The notes under the pieces were generated by a model. The model had not been told where the DNA came from. It was given only the letters and a program-made list of their open reading frames with translations, and ran no database searches. The translations under genes were made by a program, and so were the position numbers. From contig JAGTTO010000001.1 in assembly GCA_018223435.1 (NCBI GenBank), positions 3,658,001 to 3,722,000 of the forward strand: a stretch of 64,000 nucleotides of DNA, read 5' to 3'. The DNA is from Lachnospiraceae bacterium Marseille-Q4251 (GTDB lineage Bacteria; Bacillota; Clostridia; Lachnospirales; Lachnospiraceae). The first letter of the stretch is position 1; each line of letters starts with the position of its first letter. Positions 25,475-35,300 of this stretch are shown piece by piece.

Positions 25475-27244
25475 ATGGACTTTTTTAGTTTGATTACATT
25501 ACTTGGTGGCCTGGCCCTGTTCCTGTACGGAATGAATGTGATGAGCGACGGCCTCGCCAAAATATCCGGCGGAAAAATGGAGCAGATTCTGGAGAATCTC
25601 ACTTCCAATCCAATCAAAGCAGTACTTCTGGGAGCTGGCGTGACGGCTGTGATCCAGTCCTCATCGGCTACGACCGTTATGGTGGTCGGTTTTGTAAACT
25701 CCGGAATTATGAAGCTTTCTCAGGCAGTGGGCGTGATCATGGGCGCCAACATTGGTACCACAGTGACTTCCTGGATCTTAAGCCTTTCCGGTATTGAGAG
25801 CAGCAACTTTGTGGTGCAGCTCTGTAAACCCACCACATTTGGGCCTGTTCTGGCTCTGGTCGGTGTGATTCTTGTCATGTTCTGCAAAAATGAGAAAAAG
25901 AAAGATATCGGAACCATCCTTCTTGGTTTTTCCATCCTGATGACCGGAATGGAGACCATGAGCGGAGCGGTGAAACCGCTGGCAGATGTGCCGGAATTTA
26001 CCAGCCTTCTGACCCGTTTCTCCAACCCGCTCTTCGGTATGCTGGCAGGAACCCTTCTGACAGCAGTCATCCAGAGTTCTTCTGCTTCCGTTGGTATTCT
26101 ACAGGCCCTCTGCGTGACCGGAGCAGTGAGCTATAACGTGGCCCTGCCGATCATCATGGGCCAGAACATCGGTACCTGTGTGACCGCCCTTCTCTCCGCA
26201 GTGGGAGCCAGCAAAAATGCAAAACGGGCGGCTATGGTACACCTTTACTTCAACATCATCGGTACGGCCATCTTTATGAGCCTGTTCTATTTCCTGCACC
26301 TTTTTGTGGATTTTTCTTTCATGTCCCAGGCAGCGGGCCCCGCAGGCATCGCCGTAATTCACAGTATGTTTAATATTTTTGCCACTCTGGTTCTTCTGCC
26401 TTTTTCCAAGGGACTGGAAAAACTGGCCTGCCTCACGATCCGGGACAAGAAAAATACCCAGGCGCCGGCAGTGGAGAATCAGGAATTTCTCACGCTGGAT
26501 CAGCGTTTCCTGGAGAAACCGGCTTTCGCTATGGAGCAGAGCCGTCATGCAGCCTCCAGAATGGCTGAGAGCGCACAAGACGCTTTTTCCGATGCTCTGT
26601 CTCTTCTGACGGTTTACGATGAGGCGAAGGCTTCCTTTGTGGAGACCACGGAGGAAAAAGTGGACCGCTACGAGGATGAATTGGGCACCTATCTGGTAAA
26701 ATTAAACCAGAAGGATCTGAGCAGCCGGGACAGTCACGATCTCTCCATCATGCTTCACTGCATCGGAGATTTCGAGCGGATTTCCGACCATGCGGTCAAT
26801 ATTCTGGGAGCAGCCCGGGAGCTGGATCAGAAAAAACTGGCCTTCTCCGAGGAGGCGCTGGCAGAGCTGAGTGTTCTCTGTCGGGCAGTCAAAGATATCG
26901 TAAAAACAGCGGTTACTGTTTTTGAGGAAAAAGATACGGTCCTGGCGGGAAAAGTGGAACCTCTGGAGGAGGTCATCGACGAGCTCAATCAGGAGCTGAA
27001 AAAGCGCCATGTACAGCGTTTGCGAGATGAAAAATGCACCATCGAGATGGGCTTTATCCTCTCGGATATCATCACGGATCTGGAGCGGGTGGCGGACCAT
27101 TGTTCCAATATCGCGGTCTGTATCCTTCAGGTCCAGGAAGATTCCTTTGATACCCACAGCTACCTGGAGCAGGTAAAATCCCAGAGCAATGAAGAATTTC
27201 ACCGGATTGTGGCTAAGGAGAGGGAGCAGTATGTACTCCCGTAA
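25475..27244 (+). CDS. Na+/Pi cotransporter (NptA/YjbB family) with C-terminal PhoU-like domain
   Basis: 589-residue membrane protein. The start LITLLGGLALFLYGMNVMSD and the two inverted QSSSA motifs (AVIQSSSATTVMVVGF and AVIQSSSASVGILQAL) are the Na/Pi-cotransporter II signature. About eight helices occupy residues 1-320. The remaining 240 residues are helical PhoU-type repeats (CIGDFERISDHAVNILG and IITDLERVADHCSNIAV). It probably takes up or exports phosphate with sodium, with the PhoU part sensing or gating. ATG 25475 follows GAGGGAGGAATTTATC. It is the first gene of the Pho-box operon with phoP and phoR. Confidence 0.92.
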   Translation: MDFFSLITLLGGLALFLYGMNVMSDGLAKISGGKMEQILENLTSNPIKAVLLGAGVTAVIQSSSATTVMVVGFVNSGIMKLSQAVGVIMGANIGTTVTSWILSLSGIESSNFVVQLCKPTTFGPVLALVGVILVMFCKNEKKKDIGTILLGFSILMTGMETMSGAVKPLADVPEFTSLLTRFSNPLFGMLAGTLLTAVIQSSSASVGILQALCVTGAVSYNVALPIIMGQNIGTCVTALLSAVGASKNAKRAAMVHLYFNIIGTAIFMSLFYFLHLFVDFSFMSQAAGPAGIAVIHSMFNIFATLVLLPFSKGLEKLACLTIRDKKNTQAPAVENQEFLTLDQRFLEKPAFAMEQSRHAASRMAESAQDAFSDALSLLTVYDEAKASFVETTEEKVDRYEDELGTYLVKLNQKDLSSRDSHDLSIMLHCIGDFERISDHAVNILGAARELDQKKLAFSEEALAELSVLCRAVKDIVKTAVTVFEEKDTVLAGKVEPLEEVIDELNQELKKRHVQRLRDEKCTIEMGFILSDIITDLERVADHCSNIAVCILQVQEDSFDTHSYLEQVKSQSNEEFHRIVAKEREQYVLP

Positions 27245-27259
27245 TTGAGGAGGAAAACT

Positions 27260-27934
27260 ATGATTTTTTGTGTGGAAGATGACCGGAATATCCGGGAACT
27301 TCTTGTTTATACCTTAAGCACCACCGGCTATCAGGCCCAGGGCTTTGATTCCGGAAAAGAGCTTTTTCAGGAGCTCAAAAACAACCGGCCGGAGCTGATT
27401 CTTCTGGATATCATGCTTCCCGGGGAGGACGGTTATGCGATTCTGGACAAGCTCAAAGCCAACAGCTCCACGAAAGAGATTCCGGTCATCATGGTGACGG
27501 CCAAGGGTGCGGAGTTTGATAAGGTAAAGGGGCTGGATGCCGGGGCGGACGACTACATCACGAAGCCCTTCGGCATGATGGAATTTCTTGCAAGAGTCAA
27601 GGCAGTCTTACGGCGAAGCGGCCAGAAGCAGGGAGAAAAAGAGCTTCACTGCGGTTCCCTCACGATCCTGGTGGAGCGTCATGAAGTCCAGGAAAACGGC
27701 CGTCTCGTGGAGCTGACCTTAAAGGAATTTGAGGTCCTGAAATATCTGGTGGAAAATAAGGGCATCGTCCTCACGAGAGATCAGCTTCTGGGCCATGTCT
27801 GGGGCTATGATTTCGACGGGGAGACCCGTACCGTGGACGTCCATATCCGTTCCTTAAGACAAAAGCTTGGCGATGCCGGGGCTCTCATTGAGACCGTCCG
27901 GGGCGTGGGCTATCGGATCGGAGAGCTGAAATGA
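27260..27934 (+). CDS. phoP: PhoP/PhoB-type response regulator (OmpR family)
   Basis: 224 residues: receiver domain with acidic pair FCVEDD, phosphorylated aspartate in ELILLDIMLPGEDGY, switch threonine VMVTAK and lysine YITKPFGMMEFLARV. The C-terminal winged helix carries LTLKEFEVLKYLVENKG and TVDVHIRSLRQKLG. The adjoining kinase, the Pi transporter and the Pho box support the PhoP assignment. ATG 27260 has GAGGAGGAAAAC upstream; TTG 27245 would place the start within that ribosome site. The end overlaps phoR by 4 bases. Confidence 0.9.
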   Translation: MIFCVEDDRNIRELLVYTLSTTGYQAQGFDSGKELFQELKNNRPELILLDIMLPGEDGYAILDKLKANSSTKEIPVIMVTAKGAEFDKVKGLDAGADDYITKPFGMMEFLARVKAVLRRSGQKQGEKELHCGSLTILVERHEVQENGRLVELTLKEFEVLKYLVENKGIVLTRDQLLGHVWGYDFDGETRTVDVHIRSLRQKLGDAGALIETVRGVGYRIGELK

Positions 27935-29295
27935 GAAGGAAAATGCTGAAAAACGCCAGCTTTCTGGTGATCGTTGCGGTATTTCTTTCTTTTGTGACAG
28001 CAAGTCTTGTCATGTATGAAAAGGTCCGGGATGCGGTGAAAGGCAGCATCCGGGACGAAGCGGAGTATGTCCGTACGCTGATGGAGGCGGCGCGGGAGAC
28101 GGGAGCCAGTGGGGACGTTTATCTGGTGTCCACCGTGGGCCAGACGACGGCCAACAGGATTACGCTCGTGGATTCCGCAGGAAAGGTCCTCTATGATTCG
28201 GAGGAGGACCCCGAGACCATGGAAAATCATGCGAGCCGGCCTGAGTTTATTGAAGCCAGGGAAAACGGCTCCTGCGAGATGGTCCGCTATTCGGAAACCC
28301 TTTCCCGGCAGACCTTTTACTATGCGGTACGTCTGGATAACGGCGAGATTTTACGAGTGGCCAGAACCACAGACAGCGTTTTCAAGACGCTTTTTTCTGG
28401 CACACTGATCCTGGGGGTAGTGCTTCTTCTGGTGCTTCTTTTTACAATCTATATTATTACGGTTCAGACCAATAAGATCATGGAGCCTATCAATGAGCTG
28501 GATCTGGAGCATCCACTGAACAACGTGATTTATGAGGAGATGCGTCCGCTGCTTGGACGGCTGGACGAGCAGAACCGGCAGATTGCCCGGCAGATGGAGG
28601 AGCTTAAGGAAGCGGGAGAGGTGAGAAGAGAGTTCTCTGCCAACGTTTCCCACGAGCTCAAGACGCCCCTCATGTCCATTTCCGGCTATGCGGAGATCAT
28701 GGAAAACGGTCTGGTGCGGCCGGAGGATATTCCGGAATTTGCAGGCCGGATCCATCACGAGGCCACCCGCCTGAAAACACTGGTGGAGGATATCATCGAG
28801 CTTTCCAAGCTGGATGAGAACAGCGGGGAGCTGCCTTTTGAGACTGTGGATATCGGCGAGATGAGCCGGGAAGTTCTGAAAAATCTGGAGCATCAGGCGG
28901 AGAAGAAGAAGATCAATCTTATTTTTACCGGGGAGGACACACGGAACATCCGGGGTGTTTACCGGCTGCTCTATGAGATTTTTTATAATCTTGCGGATAA
29001 CGCTGTGAAATACACCGGCGAGTGCGGACGGGTTCATGTGGACCTTCGGGAGACGCCGGTGGGCATCGTCTGGAGCGTGGAGGACAACGGCATCGGTATT
29101 GCCAAAGAAGACCAGGAGCGGATTTTCGAGCGCTTCTACCGTGTCGATAAGAGCCATTCCCGGGGGACCGGCGGCACTGGCCTCGGGCTTTCCATCGTGA
29201 AGCACGCGGCCCTCGTTCATCAGGCGAAGATCCGGGTGGAGAGTGAAGTGGGAAAAGGAACGAAGATTACGGTTGTTTTTCAAAAAGAAAATTAA
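27931..29295 (+). CDS. phoR: PhoR-type sensor histidine kinase
   Basis: 454 residues. A first membrane helix (SFLVIVAVFLSFVTASLVM), an external sensor region of about 130 residues ending FYYAVRLDNGEILRVARTTD, a second helix (GTLILGVVLLLVLLFTIYII), and the kinase core. The phosphorylated histidine is in ANVSHELKTPLMSISGYAEIM; the N box is NLADNAVKYTG, G1 is DNGIGIAKEDQ and G2 is GGTGLGLSIVKH. No clear PAS domain is seen between helix 2 and the kinase core. It should phosphorylate the neighbouring regulator when phosphate is scarce. Confidence 0.9.
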   Translation: MRRKMLKNASFLVIVAVFLSFVTASLVMYEKVRDAVKGSIRDEAEYVRTLMEAARETGASGDVYLVSTVGQTTANRITLVDSAGKVLYDSEEDPETMENHASRPEFIEARENGSCEMVRYSETLSRQTFYYAVRLDNGEILRVARTTDSVFKTLFSGTLILGVVLLLVLLFTIYIITVQTNKIMEPINELDLEHPLNNVIYEEMRPLLGRLDEQNRQIARQMEELKEAGEVRREFSANVSHELKTPLMSISGYAEIMENGLVRPEDIPEFAGRIHHEATRLKTLVEDIIELSKLDENSGELPFETVDIGEMSREVLKNLEHQAEKKKINLIFTGEDTRNIRGVYRLLYEIFYNLADNAVKYTGECGRVHVDLRETPVGIVWSVEDNGIGIAKEDQERIFERFYRVDKSHSRGTGGTGLGLSIVKHAALVHQAKIRVESEVGKGTKITVVFQKEN

Positions 29296-29299
29296 AAAG

Positions 29300-29344
29300 T
29301 GAGCCTCTGGCAGATGAATGAATCCTGCCAAAGGCTCATTTTTT
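29300..29344. terminator. Terminator of the Pho operon
   Basis: TGAGCCTCTGGCAG (29300-29313) pairs with CTGCCAAAGGCTCA (29325-29338) with a C/A mismatch, followed by TTTTTT. The complementary strand also has a T-rich flank (after AAAAAG), so it can serve the convergent acidic-protein gene. Confidence 0.85.
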
Positions 29345-29705
29345 AGTCGCGGTTTTTCGGGAAGCGGATGGTACGGGGGATATGGATGCCATCCGTATCG
29401 TCGTCGGCGAAATAGACGTTCAGCATATCTTCATCGTCGAAATCTTCGTCTTCCTCCTCGAAGTCCTCGCTGTCTTCCTCAAAAAGAAAATCAACGTCTG
29501 CGGGCTCGTAGGCGGTGACATCGAGGCGGCCGTTTTCGTAGAGGTCGCGGACGAGCTTTTCTGCCAGTCTTTCATCTGCCTGGATGGCGAAATCACGGTC
29601 GGAACCGATAAACTCCAGAACCTGTTCTTCCTCATAATAGGTGGTTCCAGTCACCTCTGCCACGGAGAGATAACCGTCGGAAAAATCCTTGTATAAGACA
29701 CGCAT
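29343..29705 (-). CDS. Hypothetical acidic protein
   Basis: 120 residues with no family I recognise. Residues 1-75 look folded (MRVLYKDFSDGYLSVAEVTG, EEQVLEFIGSDRDFAIQADE, KLVRDLYENGRLDVT). Residues 78-102 are a run of Glu/Asp (FEEDSEDFEEEDEDFDDED). The end NVYFADDDTDGIHIPRTIRF is ordered again. It has no membrane helix or signal peptide, so it is cytosolic. Its own promoter and an AAAGGAGGATTTTC ribosome site before ATG 29705 argue that it is real. Function unknown. Confidence 0.75.
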   Translation of the reverse strand: MRVLYKDFSDGYLSVAEVTGTTYYEEEQVLEFIGSDRDFAIQADERLAEKLVRDLYENGRLDVTAYEPADVDFLFEEDSEDFEEEDEDFDDEDMLNVYFADDDTDGIHIPRTIRFPKNRD

Positions 29706-29754
29706 AATGAAAATCCTCCTTTAGATCAAATATACGGATTAGTGGTTTGATTTT

Positions 29755-29782
29755 ATTATACCTGTTTTAGCAGAAATGTCAC
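29755..29782 (-). promoter_or_regulatory. Promoter of the acidic-protein gene
   Basis: Minus-strand GTGACA (29782-29777), 16 bases, perfect TATAAT (29760-29755), about 50 bases before the start codon. Confidence 0.55.
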
Positions 29783-29829
29783 GCTCTTTTTGTCAAGGCC
29801 GAAAACTTTCTAAAATTTTGGCGAAAAAC

Positions 29830-29862
29830 GCATAGTTGAAAACAGGACGGTGAATCATCTTA
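29830..29862 (+). promoter_or_regulatory. Possible forespore (sigma-F/G) promoter of sigG
   Basis: GCATA (29830-29834) is followed 14 bases later by GGTGAATCATC, resembling the sigma-F form GYATA-N15-GG, and contains CATCTTA (29856-29862), a sigma-G-like -10. sigG is known to be read from sigma-F/G promoters. Spacing is not ideal, so this is tentative. Confidence 0.4.
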
Positions 29863-29899
29863 CTGTACAGACGAACAGCTTGTATAGGAGGATGAAACC

Positions 29900-30676
29900 A
29901 TGGCTCTGAATAAAGTAGAGATCTGCGGCGTCAACACAGCCAGACTGCCGCTTCTGAAAAATGAGGAGAAGGAAGCGCTTTTTGAGAGGATAAAGGAAGG
30001 GGACAGCGAGGCCCGGGAGCTCTATATCAAAGGAAATCTCCGGCTGGTCTTAAGTGTGATTCGCCGTTTCGGCAGCAGCAGCGAGAACGCCGACGACCTC
30101 TTTCAGATCGGCTGCATCGGCCTTATGAAGGCCATTGACAACTTTGATTCCACGCTGAATGTGAAGTTTTCCACCTACGCGGTGCCGATGATCATCGGAG
30201 AGATCCGCCGGTATCTTCGGGACAACAATTCTATACGGGTGAGTAGGTCGCTTCGGGATACGGCTTACAAGGCCATCTATGCCCGGGAAGGCTATGTGAA
30301 AAAGAATCTCAAGGAGCCCACAATCACGGAGATTGCGGAGGAAATCGGTATTCCGAAAGAGGAAATTGTCTATGCCATGGACGCAATTCAGACACCCATG
30401 AGCCTTTACGACCCGGTATATACGGAGGGCGGCGATACGCTCTATGTCATGGACCAGATCAGTGACAAAAAGAACCGGGAGGAAAACTGGATCGAAGTGC
30501 TCTCTTTAAACGAGGCGGTGAAAAAGCTGACGGACCGAGAGCGGCATATCATCCGGCTTCGTTTTTACGAGGGAAAGACCCAGATGGAGGTGGCGCGTCT
30601 CATCCGGATCTCCCAGGCCCAGGTGAGCCGCCTCGAAAAAAGCGCTCTGAAAACGCTGAGAAATTACCTGCGATAA
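29900..30676 (+). CDS. sigG: RNA polymerase sporulation sigma factor SigG
   Basis: Late forespore sigma factor. The N-terminus NKVEICGVNTARLPLLKNEE is the SigG hallmark. Region 2 is GNLRLVLSVIRRFGSSSENADDLFQIGCIGLMKAIDNFD with FSTYAVPMIIGEIRRYLRDNN; region 3 and region 4 (LTDRERHIIRLRFYEGKTQM, VSRLEKSALKTLRNYL) are intact. 258 residues is the usual length. ATG 29900 follows ATAGGAGGATGAAACC. The usual sigE-spoIIG neighbours are not present, and the gene appears monocistronic. Confidence 0.95.
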   Translation: MALNKVEICGVNTARLPLLKNEEKEALFERIKEGDSEARELYIKGNLRLVLSVIRRFGSSSENADDLFQIGCIGLMKAIDNFDSTLNVKFSTYAVPMIIGEIRRYLRDNNSIRVSRSLRDTAYKAIYAREGYVKKNLKEPTITEIAEEIGIPKEEIVYAMDAIQTPMSLYDPVYTEGGDTLYVMDQISDKKNREENWIEVLSLNEAVKKLTDRERHIIRLRFYEGKTQMEVARLIRISQAQVSRLEKSALKTLRNYLR

Positions 30677-30795
30677 AGTCTTCTGAAAGTTCACAAAACC
30701 TTCCGGACTTCTTCATAGTTTAGACATATTTTGCCATTATTATAGAAGATGCAACAAAGATATTCTTTTTCATACTTTCTCCTAAATCATAAAAA

Positions 30796-30850
30796 GAAGC
30801 CGCCTGAGATAGAGTAACCGCGAATTCATATCTCAGGCGGCTTCCTTTGT
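30796..30850 (+). terminator. Terminator between sigG and the oxidoreductase gene
   Basis: A perfect 16-bp stem, GAAGCCGCCTGAGATA (30796-30811) with TATCTCAGGCGGCTTC (30829-30844), followed by CTTTGTG. It is about 120 bases beyond sigG, so the sigG mRNA has a long 3' tail or a small RNA ends here (TATTATAG near 30738 could be a -10). Confidence 0.75.
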
Positions 30851-30902
30851 GTGAAGAAGTGTGTTATAGTTAAAAAAATGCGCAAATCAGGAGGAACGGA
30901 AG

Positions 30903-31892
30903 ATGAAAGTAGGAATTGCAGGAACGGGCAAGATTGTCAGGGAATTTCTGAATATGCAGAAAGATCGGGAGCGGATCGAGGTGACGGCTCTGGTCTGCCG
31001 GCCGCAGAGCGAAAAGACAGGCCGGGAGCTGGCAGAACAGTACGGGATTCCGGCTCTCTATACGGATTATGAGACCTTTTTGAAAGAGGCGGAGATGGAC
31101 GCGGTGTACTTAGGGATCGTCAATCAGATGCACGCCTTCTACGCGGAGAAGGCTCTTCTCGCGGGCCGGAACGTTATCAATGAGAAACCCTTTACATCCA
31201 CAGTGAAAGAGGCGGAGAAACTGGTGAGACTGGCCAGGGAGAAGCATCTTTTCCTTCTCGAAGCCATCACGCTTCTTCATTTTCCAAATTACCACTATAT
31301 TCAGGAGCATTTAAAAGACCTCGGGAAAATCACGATGGTCCAGGCCAATTTTTCCCAGTATTCCAGCCGTTATGATAAGTATCTTGCGGGAGAGGTCCTT
31401 CCGGCCTTTGATCCGGCGGCTTCCGGCGGTTCTCTTATGGATATCAATATCTACAACCTTCATTTTACAGCAGGTCTTTTCGGCATGCCGGAAAGCGTTC
31501 ATTATTATCCGAGGATCGGTTTTAACGGCATCGATACTTCTGGAACGGCAGTCCTGGAATATCCGGATTTTCACGCGGTTCTCTCGGGAGCCAAGGATTC
31601 CGACAGCCCGGGTTATGCTATTGTCCAGGGCGAAAAAGGCTACATCAAGGTCAACGGCATCCCGAGCCAGGTGGCGGAGCTGACGGTCCGCATAAACGGA
31701 GAGACCAGAACCTTTACCGAGAACCGGAGCGCTCACCGGATGGTAGATGAGATGCTGGAATTTGACCGGATTCTCACAGAAAAAGACTGGGAAAAAGCAG
31801 ACCGGCTCCTGGAGCACAGCCTGACCGTCATGAAGATTCTGGAGACGGCAAGAAAGAGCGGCGGCATTCATTTTCCAGCGGATGAAGCGTAA
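30903..31892 (+). CDS. Gfo/Idh/MocA-family NAD(P)-dependent oxidoreductase
   Basis: 329 residues with the Rossmann start VGIAGTGKIVREFLNMQ, the family motif NVINEKPFTSTVKEAEKL and the C-terminal alpha/beta domain with DINIYNLHFTAGLFGMPE. The catalytic lysine is that of EKP. Substrates in this family are sugars, inositols or their derivatives; this one cannot be assigned. A TATAGT at about 30864 and GGAGGAACGGAAG before ATG support expression as a single gene. Confidence 0.88.
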   Translation: MKVGIAGTGKIVREFLNMQKDRERIEVTALVCRPQSEKTGRELAEQYGIPALYTDYETFLKEAEMDAVYLGIVNQMHAFYAEKALLAGRNVINEKPFTSTVKEAEKLVRLAREKHLFLLEAITLLHFPNYHYIQEHLKDLGKITMVQANFSQYSSRYDKYLAGEVLPAFDPAASGGSLMDINIYNLHFTAGLFGMPESVHYYPRIGFNGIDTSGTAVLEYPDFHAVLSGAKDSDSPGYAIVQGEKGYIKVNGIPSQVAELTVRINGETRTFTENRSAHRMVDEMLEFDRILTEKDWEKADRLLEHSLTVMKILETARKSGGIHFPADEA

Positions 31893-31893
31893 T

Positions 31894-32151
31894 TTATTCA
31901 CATTTTTTCCGACATTCCTTTTCGTCGATATCCACGAGGATGATATCCCGGCCAATCTGACAGACCTGTTCCCAGGGGATGATGTATTCCGTGTCCCGGC
32001 CGAGAACGGAACAGAACTTTCCGGGCCCGGGGATGATAAGAGCCAGGATGCAGCCGTTTTTTTCATTGATGAGAAGATCCATGACGCAGCCTAAGGAGGC
32101 GCAGGTACGGATGTTGATGACTTCTTTTTGGCGGATTTCCAGCAGACGCAA
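31894..32151 (-). CDS. YlmC/YmxH-family sporulation protein (PRC-barrel)
   Basis: 85 residues: MRLLEIRQKEVINIRTCASL, GCVMDLLINEKNGCILALII, then YIIPWEQVCQIGRDIILVDI, the PRC-barrel pattern of the YlmC/YmxH group. In B. subtilis relatives are expressed in the mother cell; molecular function is not clear. The start is TTG, supported by GGAGGTGTCCC directly upstream. The ribosome site lies partly in a small hairpin (GGAACAC/GTGTCCC). A sigma-E-like promoter precedes it. It converges with the oxidoreductase gene, with 1 base between the stop codons. Confidence 0.85.
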   Translation of the reverse strand: MRLLEIRQKEVINIRTCASLGCVMDLLINEKNGCILALIIPGPGKFCSVLGRDTEYIIPWEQVCQIGRDIILVDIDEKECRKKCE

Positions 32152-32177
32152 GGGACACCTCCGGAAGTGTTCCTTCT

Positions 32178-32206
32178 ATATTATGCGAAAAAAGTCGTAA
32201 GTATTC
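32178..32206 (-). promoter_or_regulatory. Predicted sigma-E promoter of the ylmC/ymxH-like gene
   Basis: On the minus strand GAATACT (32206-32200) matches six of seven bases of the mother-cell -35 KMATATT; 14 bases later CATAATAT (32185-32178) resembles CATACANT. It is directly back to back with the nrdR -35 at 32208. Confidence 0.45.
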
Positions 32207-32207
32207 A

Positions 32208-32236
32208 TTGACATGGTTTGACGGAGTGACTATACT
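32208..32236 (+). promoter_or_regulatory. nrdR promoter
   Basis: TTGACA (32208-32213), 17 bases, TATACT (32231-32236). The 70-base leader holds an imperfect inverted repeat around GCTGTTTCGCAGCGGAGC (32254-32271). Confidence 0.7.
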
Positions 32237-32308
32237 CAAAATAGAATTGCCTAAGCTGTTTCGCAGCGGAGCAATTCGCAGGCATCAGGGAAAATAAGGA
32301 GGAAGCCT

Positions 32309-32758
32309 ATGAAATGCCCCTACTGTAATCAGGACAACACGCGGGTTGTGGATTCGAGACCGGCGGATGATAATTCATCGATCCGCAGAAGACGGCTCTG
32401 CGACGCCTGCGGCAAACGTTTTACCACCTATGAGAAGGTGGAAACCATCCCGCTGATCGTGATTAAAAAGGATCAGACCAGGGAACAGTATGACCGGAGA
32501 AAAGTGGAGGCGGGCGTGCTTCGTGCTTGCTACAAAAGACCCATCCCTGTGTCAAAAATGAATGAACTGGTGGATGCTGTGGAGACCGAACTTTTCAGCC
32601 GGGAAGAAAAGGAGATCGACAGCAAGGTGATCGGTGAAATCGTCATGGAACGGCTGAAAAATCTCGATGCCGTGGCCTATGTGCGGTTTGCATCGGTGTA
32701 CCGAGAGTTTAAGGATGTCAATACCTTCATGGATGAACTGAAAAAAATACTGAGCTGA
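32309..32758 (+). CDS. nrdR: Transcriptional repressor NrdR
   Basis: Zinc-ribbon/ATP-cone repressor of ribonucleotide reductase genes. The zinc ribbon MKCPYCNQDNTRVVDSRP with RRRRLCDACGKRFTTYEKVE has the four cysteines, and the ATP-cone begins LIVIKKDQTREQYDRRKVEA. 149 residues is normal. AAGGAGGAAG precedes ATG. No nrd gene lies in the window. Confidence 0.96.
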   Translation: MKCPYCNQDNTRVVDSRPADDNSSIRRRRLCDACGKRFTTYEKVETIPLIVIKKDQTREQYDRRKVEAGVLRACYKRPIPVSKMNELVDAVETELFSREEKEIDSKVIGEIVMERLKNLDAVAYVRFASVYREFKDVNTFMDELKKILS

Positions 32759-32772
32759 TCCCCCCGGAGCTG

Positions 32773-32802
32773 TTGACATTCCATGATACGCTGTGCTAAA
32801 AT
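32773..32802 (+). promoter_or_regulatory. guaB promoter
   Basis: TTGACA (32773-32778), 18-base spacer, TAAAAT (32797-32802), 35 bases before the guaB start. The leader is too short for a purine riboswitch. Confidence 0.6.
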
Positions 32803-32824
32803 TAACGTTAAAATCTGAAAGTGA

Positions 32825-34291
<1,467 letters not shown>

Positions 34292-34309
34292 ACAGAAGAT
34301 GCAGTTTCA

Positions 34310-34362
34310 GAAGCCGTGCAGAGCAGATCCGTTCAGGTCTGCCCTTCGCGGTTTCTTTTTTT
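34310..34362 (+). terminator. guaB terminator
   Basis: GAAGCCG (34310-34316) pairs with CGGTTTC (34349-34355) around an inner GCAGA/TCTGC stem, followed by TTTTTTT (34356-34362). Confidence 0.75.
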
Positions 34363-34468
34363 GTCTTCAGAAAAAATTCAGAGTTTTCTGCTGTTTTTTT
34401 GCGGCAAAGCCCTGTATACTGAAAGAGGCGGAAAAAACCGCCGCAAAGATAAGGGGAGATTGTCACAA

Positions 34469-35287
34469 ATGGATATACAGAAGAATGAAAAAAGACACAG
34501 AAGCCGGGGGCATGATGAGCCTCCGAGAAAGAAGCCGGTCCGGAAGGAACGGCCGAAGGCAAAACCGAAGATAGAAACGACAGCTGCACAGCCGGTTTTG
34601 AGTGAACGCGACCGGAAAAGGCATCGCCAGGTCTGGATCCAGCGGATCGTCATTGCGCTGGTTCTCTGTACGATTCTTGTGGGCGGAGTCATCTGTCTGA
34701 AGATTTTTCTGACACCGAAGACCGTCAATGTCTCCGTGCCCTATACGGAGAGTGCGGAGACGGAGGCGGCGCAGGCGAAAGTACCTATGCCGGATATCGA
34801 TCTTCAGCTTCTGACGGTAAATGAATATTCAAGGCCCGGCCTTTCCACCGGCACGATCAACGGCGTGGTGGTCCATTATACCGCCAACCCCGGCAGCACG
34901 GCTCAGCAGAATAGGGATTATTTTGAAAATCTGAAGGACACTCACACGACCAAGGTGAGCAGCAATTTTGTTATCGGCCTGGAGGGAGAGATCATCCAGT
35001 GCATCCCCACGAGCGAGATCGCCTACGCCTCCAACAGCCGGAACACAGACACGGTCTCCATCGAGTGCTGTCATCCGGATGAGACCGGAAAGTTTACGGA
35101 CGCCACCTATGATTCGCTGGTGCAGCTGACGGCTTTTCTGTGCTCGAAATTTAATCTGACGGAAAACGATGTGATCCGTCATTACGATATTACAGGAAAA
35201 GACTGCCCGAAATATTTTGTGGAAAACGAGGCAGCCTGGGAAACGTTCCGCTCCGATGTTGGGGCGGTTCTGGCAGAATATGCCTAA
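34469..35287 (+). CDS. Membrane-anchored N-acetylmuramoyl-L-alanine amidase (amidase_2 / PGRP fold)
   Basis: 272 residues. A very basic N-terminus (about 50 residues, rich in Arg/Lys/Pro) precedes one membrane helix (IVIALVLCTILVGGVICL). The external catalytic domain starts VVVHYTANPGSTAQQNRDYF, with zinc ligands in VVHYT and VIRHYDITGKDCPKYF and the context SSNFVIGLEGEIIQCIP. It should cleave the amide between MurNAc and the stem peptide outside the membrane. ATG 34469 has AAGGGGAG upstream; longer in-frame starts lie in the guaB terminator. The next gene starts 14 bases downstream. Confidence 0.88.
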   Translation: MDIQKNEKRHRSRGHDEPPRKKPVRKERPKAKPKIETTAAQPVLSERDRKRHRQVWIQRIVIALVLCTILVGGVICLKIFLTPKTVNVSVPYTESAETEAAQAKVPMPDIDLQLLTVNEYSRPGLSTGTINGVVVHYTANPGSTAQQNRDYFENLKDTHTTKVSSNFVIGLEGEIIQCIPTSEIAYASNSRNTDTVSIECCHPDETGKFTDATYDSLVQLTAFLCSKFNLTENDVIRHYDITGKDCPKYFVENEAAWETFRSDVGAVLAEYA

Positions 35288-35300
35288 GGAGGAGAAATTT

